A stretch of 64,000 nt of DNA, taken from the NCBI GenBank assembly GCA_963921245.4, contig CAWUEY030000001.1:496001-560000 (forward strand). Reading direction: 5' to 3'. This document shows, one piece after another, positions 14,949 through 24,034 of the stretch. The position numbers were made by a program, and so were the translations under genes. Source of the DNA: JABJGO01 sp963921245 (GTDB lineage: Bacteria; Pseudomonadota; Alphaproteobacteria; Rhodospirillales; Casp-alpha2). Each line of letters starts with the position of its first letter. The first letter of the stretch is position 1. The notes beneath the pieces were generated by a model. The model did no database searches and was not told the origin of the DNA. It saw nothing but the letters and a program-made list of their open reading frames with translations.

Positions 14949-15146
14949 ATGCCCAAGATGAAGACCAAGTCGAGCACAAAAAAGCGCTTCAGCATCACCG
15001 CTAAAGGCAAAGTCCGCTCAAAAGCCGCCGGGCGCAACCACTTTCTGCGCCGCCGGTCCCAAAAAATGAAGCGGAACTCCCGGGGCACCATGATCCTCAG
15101 CGATCAGGATGCCCGTATCGTCAAATCATATATGCCGTATGCGTGA
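14949..15146 (+). CDS. rpmI: 50S ribosomal protein L35
   Basis: 65 residues starting MPKMKTKSSTKKRF with the AGGAAAGG ribosome-binding site just upstream. The basic pattern GKVRSKAAGRNHFLRRRS is characteristic of bL35. It binds 23S rRNA in the large subunit. It is followed 13 bases later by rplT. The ~290-base region upstream holds no convincing gene. Confidence 0.97.
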   Translation: MPKMKTKSSTKKRFSITAKGKVRSKAAGRNHFLRRRSQKMKRNSRGTMILSDQDARIVKSYMPYA

Positions 15147-15159
15147 GGAGGACTGAACC

Positions 15160-15525
15160 ATGGCTCGCGTAAAACGGGGTGTTACATCCCACGCCCGTCA
15201 CAAAAAAGTTGTCAAAATGGCGCGCGGTTATCGCGGGCGTTCCAACAGCAGCTATCGGATCGCCCTACAAAGTGTTGAAAAGGCCCTGCAATATGCCTAT
15301 CGCGACCGCCGCACCAAAAAGCGGACCTTCCGCTCTTTGTGGATTCAGCGCATCAACGCCGGTGCCCGCGAACACGGCCTGACCTATTCTCGGTTCATGA
15401 ACGGCCTGAGCCGTGCCGGAGTAGAGATCGACCGCAAGATCCTGTCCGATCTGGCCACCCGTGAACCGGAGTCCTTTAAAGCCCTTGTCGATCAAGCCCG
15501 GGCGGCTCTCGCACAAACGGCCTAA
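15160..15525 (+). CDS. rplT: 50S ribosomal protein L20
   Basis: 121 residues; MARVKRGVTSHARHKKVVKMARGYRGR is the conserved rRNA-binding N-terminal extension, followed by the globular part (RTKKRTFRSLWIQRINAGAR). L20 is required for early 50S assembly and in several bacteria represses its own operon. It forms the usual pair with rpmI, here without infC immediately upstream. An intrinsic terminator follows. Confidence 0.97.
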   Translation: MARVKRGVTSHARHKKVVKMARGYRGRSNSSYRIALQSVEKALQYAYRDRRTKKRTFRSLWIQRINAGAREHGLTYSRFMNGLSRAGVEIDRKILSDLATREPESFKALVDQARAALAQTA

Positions 15526-15558
15526 ACCAAACACCACTCTGGTCAAAGAACACGGGAG

Positions 15559-15586
15559 CCGCCCCGGAGATATTCTCCGGGCGGTT
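15559..15586 (+). terminator. intrinsic terminator after rplT
   Basis: CCGCCCCGGAG pairs with CTCCGGGCGG (one bulged C) around a short loop, followed by TTTTCGTT. It separates rpmI-rplT from pheST. No phenylalanine-rich leader peptide was seen in the ~75 bases between it and pheS, so this is a simple operon end or partial terminator. Confidence 0.8.
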
Positions 15587-15662
15587 TTCGTTGTTGGTTA
15601 AACGACCCGGCGCGGAAACCACAGACGTATAAAAGACAGTTGCACATCGGAAGACATCAACC

Positions 15663-16739
15663 ATGGAAGATATCGCCGCCCTGCAATCGGCATTGATGAC
15701 GAGCGTTGAAAGCGCCGACAGCTTAGAGGCGCTTGAAGCCATTCGCGTGGCCGCGCTTGGTAAGAAAGGCCGCATCACCGCCCTGATGAAAACCCTTGGT
15801 GGGCTTGCGCCGGAAGAACGCAAGGCCGCGGGCCAACGCCTGAACCTGATCAAGACCGGTGTATCCGATGCCATTGAATCCCGAAGGGCTGCCATAGCCG
15901 ATGCGGAGCTGGATGCACGTCTGATGGACGAGCACATTGATGTCACTCTGCCCGCGCGAGCGGAAACAACCGGCGGTATCCACCCCATCAGTCAGACCAT
16001 TGAAGAGGTAGTCGCCATTCTCGGCGAGATGGGATTTACCGTTGCCGAGGGCCCGGACATTGAAGACGACTGGCACAACTTCACCGCCCTCAACATCCCG
16101 CCTGATCATCCGGCCCGTCAGGAACACGATACCTTCTATCTGCTGGGTCCGGATGACGAGGACCGTCTGGTTCTGCGGACCCATACCTCGCCGGTTCAGA
16201 TCCGCACCATGGAAAGGACGGCCCCGCCGATCCGCATCATCGTGCCGGGCCGAACCTACCGGTGTGACTATGACGCTACCCATTCACCCATGTTCCACCA
16301 GGTCGAAGGCTTGGTCGTGGACACGGAAACTCATATGGGTCACCTGAAAGGCTGCCTGATAGAATTCTGCCGCGCCTTTTTTGGCGTGGATGACCTGCCG
16401 GTCCGTTTCCGGCCCAGCTATTTCCCGTTCACCGAGCCGTCCGCCGAGGTGGACATTGGCTGCACCCGGGAGGGCGGCGGCCTGCGCATCGGGCACGGCG
16501 ATGACTGGCTGGAGATCCTCGGCTGCGGCATGGTTAATCCCAACGTACTGTCAAATTGCGGTATCGACCCGACCGTCTATCAGGGCTTTGCCTTTGGTCT
16601 CGGCGTCGAGCGCATGGCCATGCTCAAGTACGGTATTCCTGACCTCCGTACGTTCTATGAGTCCGACCTGCGTTGGCTTCGTCACTACGGGTTCTCAGCG
16701 CTGGATGTGCCCAGCATGGTAGGAGGGCTCAACCGATGA
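15663..16739 (+). CDS. pheS: phenylalanine--tRNA ligase alpha subunit
   Basis: 358 residues. An N-terminal coiled-coil tRNA-binding part (~1-95) is followed by the class II catalytic domain: HPISQTIEEVVAILGEMGF, LRTHTSPVQIRTM, PGRTYRCDYDATHSPMFHQVEG, FRPSYFPFTEPSAEVD, and GFAFGLGVERMAMLKYGI (motif 3). It forms the alpha2beta2 enzyme with PheT. Its stop overlaps the pheT ATG (ATGA), coupling the two. Confidence 0.97.
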   Translation: MEDIAALQSALMTSVESADSLEALEAIRVAALGKKGRITALMKTLGGLAPEERKAAGQRLNLIKTGVSDAIESRRAAIADAELDARLMDEHIDVTLPARAETTGGIHPISQTIEEVVAILGEMGFTVAEGPDIEDDWHNFTALNIPPDHPARQEHDTFYLLGPDDEDRLVLRTHTSPVQIRTMERTAPPIRIIVPGRTYRCDYDATHSPMFHQVEGLVVDTETHMGHLKGCLIEFCRAFFGVDDLPVRFRPSYFPFTEPSAEVDIGCTREGGGLRIGHGDDWLEILGCGMVNPNVLSNCGIDPTVYQGFAFGLGVERMAMLKYGIPDLRTFYESDLRWLRHYGFSALDVPSMVGGLNR

Positions 16740-19144
16740 AATTCACCCTCAACTGGTTGAAAGAGCATCTTGAGACGGATGCCTCTCTGGAAGACATTCT
16801 CGAACGCCTCACCATGCTCGGTTTGGAAGTGGAAGGCGTCACGGATCGTGCCGCCGGGCTGGAACAGTTTGTCATCGCCAGGGTTGTTGAAGCGGTTCCG
16901 CACCCGGATGCGGATCGCCTGCGTGTGTGCACCGTGGATTTCGGCGGTGATGAGACCACGCAGGTGGTCTGCGGCGCACCCAATGCGCGAACCGGCATGA
17001 CCGGTGTGTTTGCCGCTTCCGGTCTCTATATCCCGGGCACGGACATCACCCTGAAAAAGGCTGAAATTCGAGGTGTCGAGAGTAACGGCATGTTGCTGTC
17101 CGAACGGGAAATGGGCATCAGCGATGAACATGACGGTATTGTCGATCTGGAAACCGATGCGGCGGCGGGCACACCGGCCATTGATGCCATGGGCCTGAAT
17201 GATCCCGTTATTGAAGTCGCCATCACGCCAAACCGGGGCGATTGTCTCGGTGTGCGTGGTATCGCCCGCGACATGGCGGCCAGCGGCCTCGGCACCCTGA
17301 AGCCCCTGAATAACGGCGCCATCCCCGGAACCTTTGAAAGTCCCATCAAGGTACATCTGAATTTTGACGATGAAACAGCAAGTGCCTGCCCCTACTTCAT
17401 GGGGCGCTACATTCGTGGTGTAAAGAACGTGGAAAGCCCGAAATGGCTGAAGGACCGATTACTTGCCATCGGCCTCAGGCCCATTTCCGCCCTGGTGGAC
17501 ATTACCAACTTTGTGACCGTCGCCTACAACCGCCCGCTCCACGTGTTTGATGCGGATCTGGTAACCGGCGATATACATGTGCGCCTCTCCAAATCGGGCG
17601 AGCAGCTGGCCGCTCTCAACGAAAAAACCTACACGCTCGACGACACCATGACGGTTGTCGCCGACGCGGCGAAAGCCGAGGCACTGGGTGGCATCATGGG
17701 GGGTGAGGAATCCGGCTGTAGCGAAAACACCGTCAATGTGTTTCTGGAAGCCGCTTACTTCGATCCGATTAGGACGTCCATCACCGGGCGGAAACTGAAC
17801 GTCACCTCCGATGCCCGCTTCCGGTTTGAGCGCGGCATTGATCCGGAATCGCTTTCCGACGGTATCGAGATCGGCTCACGCATGATCCGGGACCTGTGCG
17901 GCGGCGAGGTTTCCGAAGTTGTCGTGGCCGGGCGCGCACCCGCCTGGCAGCGTTCCATCGACCTGCGTCTGGAGCGGGTACGCACACTCGGCGGCGTTGA
18001 TCTGCCTGTGGACGAGGTAATCCGCATTCTGAATGTCCTCGGCTTTAAAGTGGATCGGGGCGGCGGTGTTCTAACCGCCCATGTTCCGTCGTGGCGGAGC
18101 GATATCGTGGGCGAAGCCTGTCTGGTGGAAGAGGTTGTGCGGGTCCACGGCTTCGACAACATTCCCATTCAGCCGTTTGAGAACGACCATCACCTGCCGC
18201 ATCAGGCGCTGAGCGGTGATCAGCGCCGTCGTGCAATCGCGCGGCGCACCGCGGCGAGCCGCGGGCTTAACGAAGCGGTGACCTATTCCTTCCTGCCGGC
18301 GGCCCATGCCAACTTGTTCGGCGGGGTCAGCGACGGCCTCAGGCTCGTCAACCCCATCAGTTCCGACCTGGATGTCATGCGCCCGTCCCTGCTGCCCAAT
18401 CTGATTGCCGCCGCAGGGCGCAATGCGGATAGGGGTGTCGCAGGCGCGGACCTGTTCGAGGTCGGACCGGCCTTCAGCGGAAACAACCCGGGTGATCAGG
18501 AACAGGTCATCGCCGGTATTCGAACCGGTGAGGCGGGGGCCCGCAACTGGCTGCAAGGCCCGCGACCTGTGGATGTTTTTGATGCCAAGGCCGATGCCAT
18601 CGCCATTCTGGGTGACATGGGGGCACCGACGGGCAATCTGCAGGTCTTTGTGGAGCAACCCGCCTGGTATCATCCGGGGCGGTCCGGTGAACTGCGTCTC
18701 GGCCCGAAAACCATGCTCGCCCGATTTGGCGACATTCATCCCCGCGTGCTGAAAGCCATGAACGTCAAAGGGCCCGTTGTCGCCTTTGAAATCTTCCCGG
18801 AGAATCTGCCCAAACCGAGGGCAGCAAAAAGCCCGGCACGGGCAAATCCGGTGCTGTCCAATCTCCAGGCCGTCGAGCGGGATTTCGCATTCGTGGTGGA
18901 TTCAGACGTGACCGCGAACAAGGTCATCGATACGGCCCGTGGTGTGGACAAGACCCTGATTACCGTGGTCCGCTTGTTCGACGTGTTTGAGGGTGGCACC
19001 CTGGGCGCGGGTAAAAAGTCCATTGCCATCAATGTGGTCATGCAACCCACCCATAAAACCCTGACGGACGCCGAAATTGAAGCGGTTGCCGGACGCATCG
19101 TGGAAAAGGTAACGTCCGTAACCGGCGGCGTGCTCCGGGCATAG
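16736..19144 (+). CDS. pheT: phenylalanine--tRNA ligase beta subunit
   Basis: 802 residues from ATG 16736, which overlaps the pheS stop; the longer upstream frame lies inside pheS. Domains: MKFTLNWLKEHL start, EMAP-II-like tRNA-binding domain (residues ~40-150), B3/4 editing domain, B5 (about 400-475), and C-terminal ferredoxin-fold anticodon-binding domain ending VEKVTSVTGGVLRA. Length and order are normal for bacterial PheT. Confidence 0.97.
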   Translation: MKFTLNWLKEHLETDASLEDILERLTMLGLEVEGVTDRAAGLEQFVIARVVEAVPHPDADRLRVCTVDFGGDETTQVVCGAPNARTGMTGVFAASGLYIPGTDITLKKAEIRGVESNGMLLSEREMGISDEHDGIVDLETDAAAGTPAIDAMGLNDPVIEVAITPNRGDCLGVRGIARDMAASGLGTLKPLNNGAIPGTFESPIKVHLNFDDETASACPYFMGRYIRGVKNVESPKWLKDRLLAIGLRPISALVDITNFVTVAYNRPLHVFDADLVTGDIHVRLSKSGEQLAALNEKTYTLDDTMTVVADAAKAEALGGIMGGEESGCSENTVNVFLEAAYFDPIRTSITGRKLNVTSDARFRFERGIDPESLSDGIEIGSRMIRDLCGGEVSEVVVAGRAPAWQRSIDLRLERVRTLGGVDLPVDEVIRILNVLGFKVDRGGGVLTAHVPSWRSDIVGEACLVEEVVRVHGFDNIPIQPFENDHHLPHQALSGDQRRRAIARRTAASRGLNEAVTYSFLPAAHANLFGGVSDGLRLVNPISSDLDVMRPSLLPNLIAAAGRNADRGVAGADLFEVGPAFSGNNPGDQEQVIAGIRTGEAGARNWLQGPRPVDVFDAKADAIAILGDMGAPTGNLQVFVEQPAWYHPGRSGELRLGPKTMLARFGDIHPRVLKAMNVKGPVVAFEIFPENLPKPRAAKSPARANPVLSNLQAVERDFAFVVDSDVTANKVIDTARGVDKTLITVVRLFDVFEGGTLGAGKKSIAINVVMQPTHKTLTDAEIEAVAGRIVEKVTSVTGGVLRA

Positions 19145-19360
19145 ACGCGGCATAAGGGATCGGAACCGAGTTCTTCCGAACAGAAAGAATATGTCTTTCA
19201 GGAAGACGAGGAACCCATCGGCAATTTCCAGGGCAGAATTCGTCAGCCCACTGTCAAAAAACGATCCAGGCGTACAGCCCGCGATTGAGCCGGTGATCCC
19301 CCCGACTGTGCAAACAGAACAAAGCCCTGATGGTCCAACCGACGGGAAGCTGATCGCCAG

Positions 19361-20731
19361 TCACTCGATGGTGAAAATCTCCGTCGGCGCTGTGCGCCCG
19401 CGCACGGTAACGTCACAGACATGCTTGTACGCAAACGCATCCGGCACGGCGTCGCGGGTCTGGATAGAGAGCATCAGATAGGTTCCGTATTCCTTGTTGA
19501 GTTGCTCCAGCCGGGCCGCCACGTTGACCTCATCCCCGTACACCGTAAAAATCAAACGCTCTTTCGCGCCCACGGCACCCACGGTCATTTCACCGGTATT
19601 AATTCCGCAGCGGGTTTTCAGATAAATACCGTCGCCAAAAGTTCTCTCCATCATGGTCTGTCGCAAGGCCAGTGCCGTATTGATGGCATTATGCGCGTGA
19701 TCCTCATCCGGCTTGACCGTATTAAACGTGATCAGCATGGCATCGCCCTGGTACTGGGTAATGGTCCCGCCGTATTGCTGAACGATGTTGTGGGCCACAC
19801 CAAAATAATCGTTCAGAATAGAGACCAGTTCCGAGGGATTCAATTGTTCCGAGATCGTCGAGAAACCCTCGATATCCGTGAACACCACCGTTGCCGTTTT
19901 GGATTCACCGTCGCCCGGTTTAATGGACTCGTCCGCATGTGTAATACGGTCGGCAATTTGCTCGGGCACAAAACGCGACAAATCCCTTGCCGCGATGGAA
20001 TCCATGGCCGCCCGGTTCAGCATCCGCTTGCCGCGAAGAATGGCAACGGCCATGACCAGAGTAACCAGGGCGATGGAGATCACCTTGTCGACTTCCGCGC
20101 CGATAAGGATGGAATTGGACGTCAGGTATTCCACATAATTTCGCGTGATTATGGAATCGCTTGGGCTTGACCACACCACATACCAGACCAGTACCAGCCA
20201 GCCGACAATGGCCGTCGCGCCGGCCATCAATACATAACGCGGATCAAACCGCAGAGCCCTGAGCGCGATGAAAATGAAGACATACAGCATCGTCGGCGCT
20301 TTCAGATAAAAAGACGCCGGTTGTTCGTACTGAATGTGGAAGCTCCAGATCAGGACCATCAGCAAGCCGATATCCATGACAATGGAGCCCATCAGAACCC
20401 ACCCTGGAAGGGTTATACGATAGGAGGCAACCAGCCGGGTGATGGTAAAAATCAAATAGAGACCAAGCGCAACAGGAACGGTTTGAAACGTACCGGGGGC
20501 TACGGTCTTGGGAGCGAGCAGATACAACGCCCCCAATGTCAGCACCATGATCAACTGAATCCAGCCGACCAGGATCTCACTCTGATTCTGTTGCTTTTCA
20601 ACCGCCTCGCGAATGCGGTTAGGAATATTGTGGACCGTGGGTGGTCCGAACAAAAATGAACTCAGAGAGTCCTTCTCAGAGCTGGTTTCTGTTGCTCTGG
20701 CACCAGCACCCGTAGCATTTTGCTCGCTCAT
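19361..20731 (-). CDS. membrane-anchored class III adenylate/guanylate cyclase
   Basis: 456 residues. The N-terminal half has about six hydrophobic helices (residues ~55-240). The C-terminal cyclase domain (~270-450) has both metal-binding aspartates in TVVFTDIEGFSTISEQL and QYQGDAMLITF, plus the transition-state region VYGDEVNVAARLEQL. It should make cAMP (or cGMP) at the inner membrane. The membrane part may sense a signal but no known sensor domain is recognised. It converges with pheT and is divergent from the DUF4864 gene. Confidence 0.9.
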   Translation of the reverse strand: MSEQNATGAGARATETSSEKDSLSSFLFGPPTVHNIPNRIREAVEKQQNQSEILVGWIQLIMVLTLGALYLLAPKTVAPGTFQTVPVALGLYLIFTITRLVASYRITLPGWVLMGSIVMDIGLLMVLIWSFHIQYEQPASFYLKAPTMLYVFIFIALRALRFDPRYVLMAGATAIVGWLVLVWYVVWSSPSDSIITRNYVEYLTSNSILIGAEVDKVISIALVTLVMAVAILRGKRMLNRAAMDSIAARDLSRFVPEQIADRITHADESIKPGDGESKTATVVFTDIEGFSTISEQLNPSELVSILNDYFGVAHNIVQQYGGTITQYQGDAMLITFNTVKPDEDHAHNAINTALALRQTMMERTFGDGIYLKTRCGINTGEMTVGAVGAKERLIFTVYGDEVNVAARLEQLNKEYGTYLMLSIQTRDAVPDAFAYKHVCDVTVRGRTAPTEIFTIE

Positions 20732-21015
20732 GCGTTTGATCGCTCTCTCCGAATTTCAATCATCGGACAATACAAAATCTTGTGCGCACCCGTCGAGCAC
20801 AGATTTCGTTGCGAGCCATCCAGTCTCGAATGTATCGGGACGATGAACATCGGGAGCAGCCACAGTATTTTTTGCTATCAGATAAAATCCTGTGTATTTC
20901 ACCCGTGAAACCTGCTCATATGGATTTGCGATGACGCCAACCGATGAACAAATTTTCATGCCGCCGTTCGTCGCGACGCCAATAAATTGACAGGACGTAA
21001 AAAAAGAGGTCAGAG

Positions 21016-21477
21016 ATGAAAACGCCCCTCAAAATTCTCATTGTGCTTGTTCTGCTGAACGGGAAGGTGCTGGCGTCTGATCTGCTTGAACCACACCCGG
21101 ATCTGAGCCCGTCGGATGTTGTCGCCATTCAGCTCACGGCACTGAAAAACAATGATCAACCCACTGACGATTTCGGCATTGTCCAGACTTGGGCCTTTGC
21201 ACACCCGGATAACAAGGCCGTTACCGGCCCGCTTGAGCGTTTTGCCGCCATGATCCGCAGCCCTGGCTACGGCATCCTGATCAATCATCTAGAACACAAA
21301 ATCCAGCCCGTCGTAATGTCGGACGACTATGCCATGCTCACGGTCACCATCCTGACCACAGCGGGTCAACATGTGGCCTATCGATGGGAACTGCGCAAGG
21401 TTGAGGACGGCAACCTCAAGGGAGCCTGGATGACCACCAGTGTATCTGCACCGATGCAGGTTCAGGACGGCACATGA
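21016..21477 (+). CDS. secreted DUF4864-like protein
   Basis: 153 residues with a signal peptide (KILIVLVLLNGKVLAS). The mature part has the pattern SDVVAIQLTALKNNDQPTDDFGIVQTWAFAHPDNK, then FAAMIRSPGYGILIN and a beta-rich end YRWELRKVEDGNLKGAWMTTSV, which I match to the DUF4864 family. Function is unknown in the family; an NTF2-like fold is plausible from the layout. The start is supported by AGAGGTCAGAG just upstream. Confidence 0.7.
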   Translation: MKTPLKILIVLVLLNGKVLASDLLEPHPDLSPSDVVAIQLTALKNNDQPTDDFGIVQTWAFAHPDNKAVTGPLERFAAMIRSPGYGILINHLEHKIQPVVMSDDYAMLTVTILTTAGQHVAYRWELRKVEDGNLKGAWMTTSVSAPMQVQDGT

Positions 21478-21525
21478 CGCGTACCCAGAGGCTCTACGCC
21501 GGGGCGTGCCCCACGACTGTCTTTC

Positions 21526-22014
21526 CTATCCATGTTCGCTGGTTACGGTTCCATAGCGGCCACGGAAAAACAGCAGCGGGTCTTTATCGGGATCGAAGGC
21601 GTTCTGTACCACCTCTCCCACAAAGATGACGTGATCCCCGCCGTCATAGGACTGCCAGAGACGACAATCGAAATTGGCAAGGGCACCGCTGAGGATAGGA
21701 CTGCCCGTCTGCCAGGTTTCGTACTGGATGCCAGCCCACTTGTCACCGGCAGTTCGGGCAAAACGCCCGGACAGATGTTCCTGGTCCCGCGCCAGAATGT
21801 TGACCGCAAAATGGCCGGCAACCTGATAGTTACGGAGACCCATAGCCCTTCGGTCCATGCTAAACAGTACGAGAGGCGGGTCCAGCGATACGGAACTGAA
21901 CGAATTGGCCGTCATGCCCAGTGGATCGCCTTCCGCCGTCCGGGAGGTAATAATTGTTACCCCGGTGGCAAAATTGCCCAGTGTTGTTCTAAATTCTCCG
22001 GGATCAATAGTCAT
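21526..22014 (-). CDS. flavin reductase family protein (FMN-binding)
   Basis: 162 residues from MTIDPGEFRTTLGNFATGVTIIT, the canonical start of the flavin reductase-like domain; the frame is open 46 codons upstream but that stretch does not fit the family. Further signatures are LGMTANSFSSVSLDPPLVLFSM and FAVNILARDQEHLSGRFA, with GDHVIFVGEV near the end. These proteins supply reduced FMN/FAD to monooxygenases using NAD(P)H. No partner monooxygenase is adjacent, so its client is unknown. Confidence 0.88.
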   Translation of the reverse strand: MTIDPGEFRTTLGNFATGVTIITSRTAEGDPLGMTANSFSSVSLDPPLVLFSMDRRAMGLRNYQVAGHFAVNILARDQEHLSGRFARTAGDKWAGIQYETWQTGSPILSGALANFDCRLWQSYDGGDHVIFVGEVVQNAFDPDKDPLLFFRGRYGTVTSEHG

Positions 22015-22178
22015 GCCTGTGTTCCTGTCCTGACCGACCGGTCGCACGATGGCGCACATTGCCCGTTTCAGCAAGGCGATAAAGCACCCCATTGAAAACA
22101 AGTCGAGTATTCGTGCCAGCGCACTCAGTGGCGAAAGTGCCACATCGGCCAAATAGCTCTGGAAGGGCGATTGCCTGG

Positions 22179-23171
22179 CTAATCCAGACCGCCATGACGC
22201 CGCAGGATACGGGCAAACAGGCCCGGGTCCACGTTACCGCCCGACAACACAACGACAACGGTTTTACCGGAAACATCAATCTTGTCGTTTAGTAAGGCGG
22301 CCAGCGCCACCGCGCCACCCGGCTCGACAACCAGCTTCAGTGTCTTGAAAGCCTCGGCAACCGCGCGCTCCACGTCCAAATCGGAGACGCACAAAATTCC
22401 ACTCACATTTTGCCTGTTGATGGACAGGGTCACCTCACCGGGCATGGGTGATGCCAGGGCATCACAAATTGTCCGGGCGGCAGGATCGTTACTGGCCCGT
22501 TCGCCGCTCTCAAAAGACCGCAAGGTATCGTCAAAATCTTCTGGTTCGACACCGCGGATATCGATCCCCGGAAAGCCGTCCTGCAATGCGATAGAAAGCC
22601 CCGCCAACAGCCCCCCACCGCCGCACGGGCACAATACCAGGTCCGGCAAGACGTCTTCGGATTTCATATCCTGCACAATTTCCAGCCCGCAGGTCCCCTG
22701 TCCCGAGACAATGCCGGGGTCATCAAAGGGTTTAACCAGGATCGCGCCGGTTTCCGTGCTGATCTGCGTGCCTATGGCTTCGCGGTCTTCGGTGTAGCGA
22801 TCATAGAGAACCACATTTGCACCCAAAGCACGGGTATTGCTGATTTTGAGTTGTGGCGCATCTTCCGGCATGACGATGGTCGCCGAAATACCAAACAACC
22901 CGGCAGCGGCGGCAACGCCTTGCGCATGATTACCAGAAGAAAACGCGACCACCCCTCTCTGCCGCTGCGCATCAGACAAACGAGAAATTTTGGTATAGGC
23001 CCCACGAAACTTGAAGGAACCTGTGCGTTGCAGGGTCTCCGGTTTGAAATACACCGACGCGCCGAGACGTTGGTTGATGGCGGCGGACTGGAGCAGCGGT
23101 GTTCTGACAGCGACCGGACGAATGCGTTCGGCGGCATCCGCGATCACATCAATTGTTGGTGTTGAACTCAT
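22179..23171 (-). CDS. threonine ammonia-lyase-like PLP enzyme (fold type II)
   Basis: 330 residues. The PLP lysine lies in KPETLQRTGSFKFRGAY, the phosphate-binding loop is CGGGGLLAGL, and FSSGNHAQGVAAAA is the substrate loop. There is no C-terminal ACT/regulatory domain, so it resembles catabolic TdcB or serine racemase-type enzymes rather than biosynthetic IlvA. It would deaminate threonine or serine to 2-oxobutyrate or pyruvate. The YjbQ gene follows upstream on the same strand. Confidence 0.88.
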   Translation of the reverse strand: MSSTPTIDVIADAAERIRPVAVRTPLLQSAAINQRLGASVYFKPETLQRTGSFKFRGAYTKISRLSDAQRQRGVVAFSSGNHAQGVAAAAGLFGISATIVMPEDAPQLKISNTRALGANVVLYDRYTEDREAIGTQISTETGAILVKPFDDPGIVSGQGTCGLEIVQDMKSEDVLPDLVLCPCGGGGLLAGLSIALQDGFPGIDIRGVEPEDFDDTLRSFESGERASNDPAARTICDALASPMPGEVTLSINRQNVSGILCVSDLDVERAVAEAFKTLKLVVEPGGAVALAALLNDKIDVSGKTVVVVLSGGNVDPGLFARILRRHGGLD

Positions 23172-23265
23172 GCCCGTTCCCTACAGGTTCCGAGAACAAC
23201 AATCCGGACATGATACTGTCCCGGCAGCGTTGTCGTTTCCACAGGGTGGTGGCCGCCCATCCCGA

Positions 23266-23733
23266 TCACCATACCGCATGCAGCGTCAGGGTGCGACGAT
23301 GCGCTCTGATTCTATGCTCAAACAGATAGATCCCCTGCCAGGTGCCAAGGCAAAGATGCCCGGACGCGATGGGAATGGTCAGGCTCGTGGATGTCAGGGC
23401 GGCGCGAATATGGGCAGGCATATCGTCGGGTCCTTCCGCGGTATGTCGATACAGAACGGGGTCCTCGCGAACCAGGTTGGAAAAGAATGTTTCCAGGTCC
23501 CGGCACACATCCGGATCGGCATTCTCCTGGATCGTCAGGGAGGCGCTGGTATGTGCACAGTAGACCGTGAGCTGACCGATGTCGGCACCAAGCCCATCAA
23601 CCCAGCTCACAACATGCCGTGTGATCTCGTAGAGACCCTGGTTCCGCGTGTTGATTGTCAGGGTTGTTTGCGCCTGATGGCCAAGGGATCGGGAATTGGT
23701 CACGGGTGCTCCGGATACGGGGTTTGATTTCAT
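23266..23733 (-). CDS. YjbQ/UPF0047 family protein
   Basis: About 155 residues from MKSNPVSG, chosen because AAGGATGG lies just upstream; an ATG 20 codons earlier lacks support. Family marks are LTVYCAHTSASLTIQENADPDV, TAEGPDDMPAHIRAAL and the C-terminal HLCLGTWQGIYLFEHR. Members have weak thiamine-phosphate synthase activity in vitro and conserved metal-binding His residues, but the physiological role is unsettled. It is separated by ~95 bases from the ammonia-lyase gene downstream. Confidence 0.88.
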   Translation of the reverse strand: MKSNPVSGAPVTNSRSLGHQAQTTLTINTRNQGLYEITRHVVSWVDGLGADIGQLTVYCAHTSASLTIQENADPDVCRDLETFFSNLVREDPVLYRHTAEGPDDMPAHIRAALTSTSLTIPIASGHLCLGTWQGIYLFEHRIRAHRRTLTLHAVW

Positions 23734-24034
23734 ATTGTAACCATCCTTGTAGAGCGGTAAAACAAAGAGCAATAAAGAACATTTAGTGAACAAAAATTAC
23801 CATCGATGGTGCTTGCCGCCGAACTCAATACGGATTTTGATTTTCATGCCGATGTTCTGGATGGCCACAACATTGCACGGGGCGGGCGCCACCACCATCC
23901 CTGCGCCTTTCACCTGATTGTAACGCCCGATATCTACCGATATCTATTGTGCAACAGGGTGGTTGAGGTCACTATGCCAATATGATTGAGGCCATTAATG
24001 GTGCCGTTGTGAACCAGCGGCAATAGAGGTTCAG
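23734..24034. other. intergenic region before the histidine kinase
   Basis: Two short opposing frames overlap around 23806-23985. On the minus strand one ends KIRIEFGGKHHRW; on the plus strand one runs from ATG 23816 to TGA near 23985. Neither has a recognised family, and the minus frame has no good start. Nothing further is seen. Confidence 0.3.

Noticed and set aside
15526..15662. Phenylalanine leader-peptide attenuator before pheS, by analogy with thrS
   Set aside because: The terminator is present, but no short frame rich in Phe codons precedes it.
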